A stretch of 64,000 nt of DNA from assembly GCA_949152475.1 (NCBI GenBank), contig OX424556.1:55634451-55698450 (forward strand). Reading direction: 5' to 3'. The position numbers and the translations under genes are program-made. This DNA is from Terebella lapidaria. Lineage: Eukaryota; Annelida; Polychaeta; Terebellida; Terebellidae. Position 1 is the first letter of the stretch. Each line of letters opens with the position of its first letter. The notes beneath the pieces were generated by a model. The model saw only the letters and a list, made by a program, of their open reading frames with translations. It ran no database searches and was not told where the DNA came from. Positions 62,771-64,000 of the stretch are shown here, one piece after another.

Positions 62771-63444
62771 CTAAAACCAATGTATTAGCTTATCAATCAT
62801 ATCAATCAATCAATCAATCAATCAATAATCAATCAATCCTATACCACAGTCCTCCCCACCCCCCCCACACTCATTCCACCAATGCAATACCCCCTGTATA
62901 GCTCCGTCCAACATGTTCCATAACATTATGATAAATTAACCTTAGATCCATTAAAAACAGTGAAAATATCAGTACATTGAAGCACTAATTACACCAAATA
63001 CGTGAGTTTCAACTAAATTAACACAGGGATAGTTTCAAATACATGACCATCAGGCAATCTTGCACAAATATTTTTACAGAAACAGTACACTTATTTTGTG
63101 TAAATCATGCATGACCCTGCCATAAACCCCAGATACATAATAGTTTTCTAGGTCCAGTTGGGTTATATGGCAAGTGCAGATGCAATGACCATTTATGTTG
63201 AAAGAACACACCTGTTCATAATCATGCAATAACCATGATTACAAACACACTGTGGCATTTGAATGCTTAGCCTGTTCCCTGTGACCTGATGAGATCACCC
63301 CAGATCTAGATCTATATCATCAGGCTGCTTCCCGGCAGTGACGGGAAATACCTTATAGACACTAAGACAGGGCCCCTATTGATGGTGTTATCTATTCATG
63401 GAAATACTACTTGATCTGCTGGAACATGTGGAACATTCTCTTAC
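62771..63444 (-). other. Putative first intron with (ATCA)n microsatellite
   Basis: This is the inferred 5'UTR intron. It contains an ATCA/TCAA tetranucleotide run at about 62800-62838 followed by a C-rich tract near 62852-62868. No coding signal is seen. Confidence 0.4.
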
Positions 63445-63620
63445 CTTGATTTGTGGGTGAGATTTTTCCAGAGAAAAAAACAAAAGCCCTTATTGTACTC
63501 TTTGAGTCTGTTTTCCAAATGGCCGACTGTTGAAATGACGCTTGATTTTGGCGGGAACGCTAAACAGTACAGGAAATGGGGAGCATCATGGGACTGAGTA
63601 CCAATGCCATCCAATAGGAA
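63445..63620 (-). promoter_or_regulatory. Putative promoter and noncoding first exon of the CIDE-N gene
   Basis: Read on the minus strand, a consensus donor (CAAG then GTAAGAG) ends at 63445, and an acceptor (TTTTAG) ends at 62771, one base before the start codon. This implies a noncoding first exon and a 674-bp first intron. Just upstream are TTTTGGCGGGAA at 63546-63557, a strong match to an E2F site, and a CCAAT box near 63611. No TATA box is visible. The start of transcription is inferred, not seen. Confidence 0.5.
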
Positions 63621-64000
63621 CCAAGAGTACAAGCCCAAAGTACAATCTCAAACACTCAGGCGGTGGGAACTGACCTCATTGGGATGGAGAGGGTGCATTC
63701 AATGCAGGGAAGCGTTAGTATATTGTGCTATCCATGTGTAGGTGAAATGTGCACATGCAATTTTTTGTGTGTGCTATTACATGTGGCTCATATTTGTATA
63801 CTTGAATCAGATTAGAAGGACATATTGTATCCTATATTTGGGAAACTGAACAATCAGGATGTGGAAATGTTGGATGTGCCATGATTATCAAGCAAAAACT
63901 TTATCATTTGTATTGGTGCATATTCGGAGGAAACATGCTTGTGTGTCTGCCAATAACTTGAGATGTGGTGTTATCGACTGTGATAGAAAGTTTGAGACTT
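63621..64000. other. Upstream flank, nothing recognised
   Basis: I see no open frame of note, RNA gene or repeat here. It could hold the start of a divergent gene beyond the window, but the sequence shows no first exon on the + strand that I can support. Confidence 0.3.

Overview
The window is eukaryotic, animal-type DNA: AT-rich, intron-bearing, and packed with non-LTR retrotransposon debris, inverted-repeat DNA transposons and minisatellites. I cannot name the species. The repeat style and gene structure suggest a marine invertebrate.

One protein-coding gene can be reconstructed completely. It lies on the minus strand between 58167 and 62769 (start codon at 62769, stop at 58167-58169). Its 12 coding exons have canonical GT-AG borders and compatible phases, giving 540 codons. 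The N-terminus has the pattern of a CIDE-N (CAD/DFF) domain. The rest resembles the fish proteins annotated as 'sterile alpha motif domain-containing protein 3-like'. A probable noncoding first exon and a promoter with an E2F-type site lie at about 63445-63620.

From about 1.55 to 49 kb the window is a head-to-tail array of related multi-kilobase units, all in the + orientation: one broken unit at about 1.55-16 kb, then units starting near 20.84, 30.90, 38.54 and 42.66 kb. A recurring landmark is a short exon-like block: ATG, a 24-25 codon hydrophobic signal-like peptide, then a phase-1 GTAAG donor (2976, 33353, 40210, 43586; a degenerate one at 22293). It sits about 250-300 bp downstream of a conserved GC-richer block. 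I could not connect these exons to downstream exons, so the array may be a tandem gene family, its decayed remains, or a large noncoding repeat.

Mobile DNA accounts for much of the rest. Family A is a composite repeat whose 134-bp tandem units carry AGGTCA half-sites (about 1-1365, 25.4-26.5, 44.1-45.3 and 60.0-61.2 kb, plus fragments). Family B has 338-bp internal repeats (3.68-5.08 kb) and an empty paralogous site at 13.33 kb. A pair of 583-bp inverted arms lies at 5228-6868. LINE remnants lie at 9.05-10.1, 16.1-20.4 and 32.06-32.87 kb. Terminal-inverted-repeat elements lie at 8.5, 14.2-15.5, 36.6, 37.8, 41.3-42.1 and 56.5 kb. Two recent tandem duplications are clear: 1.26 kb (10293-12822) and 1.46 kb (16366-19286). 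Because array units are paralogous, several insertions can be dated relative to unit duplication by comparing filled and empty sites.
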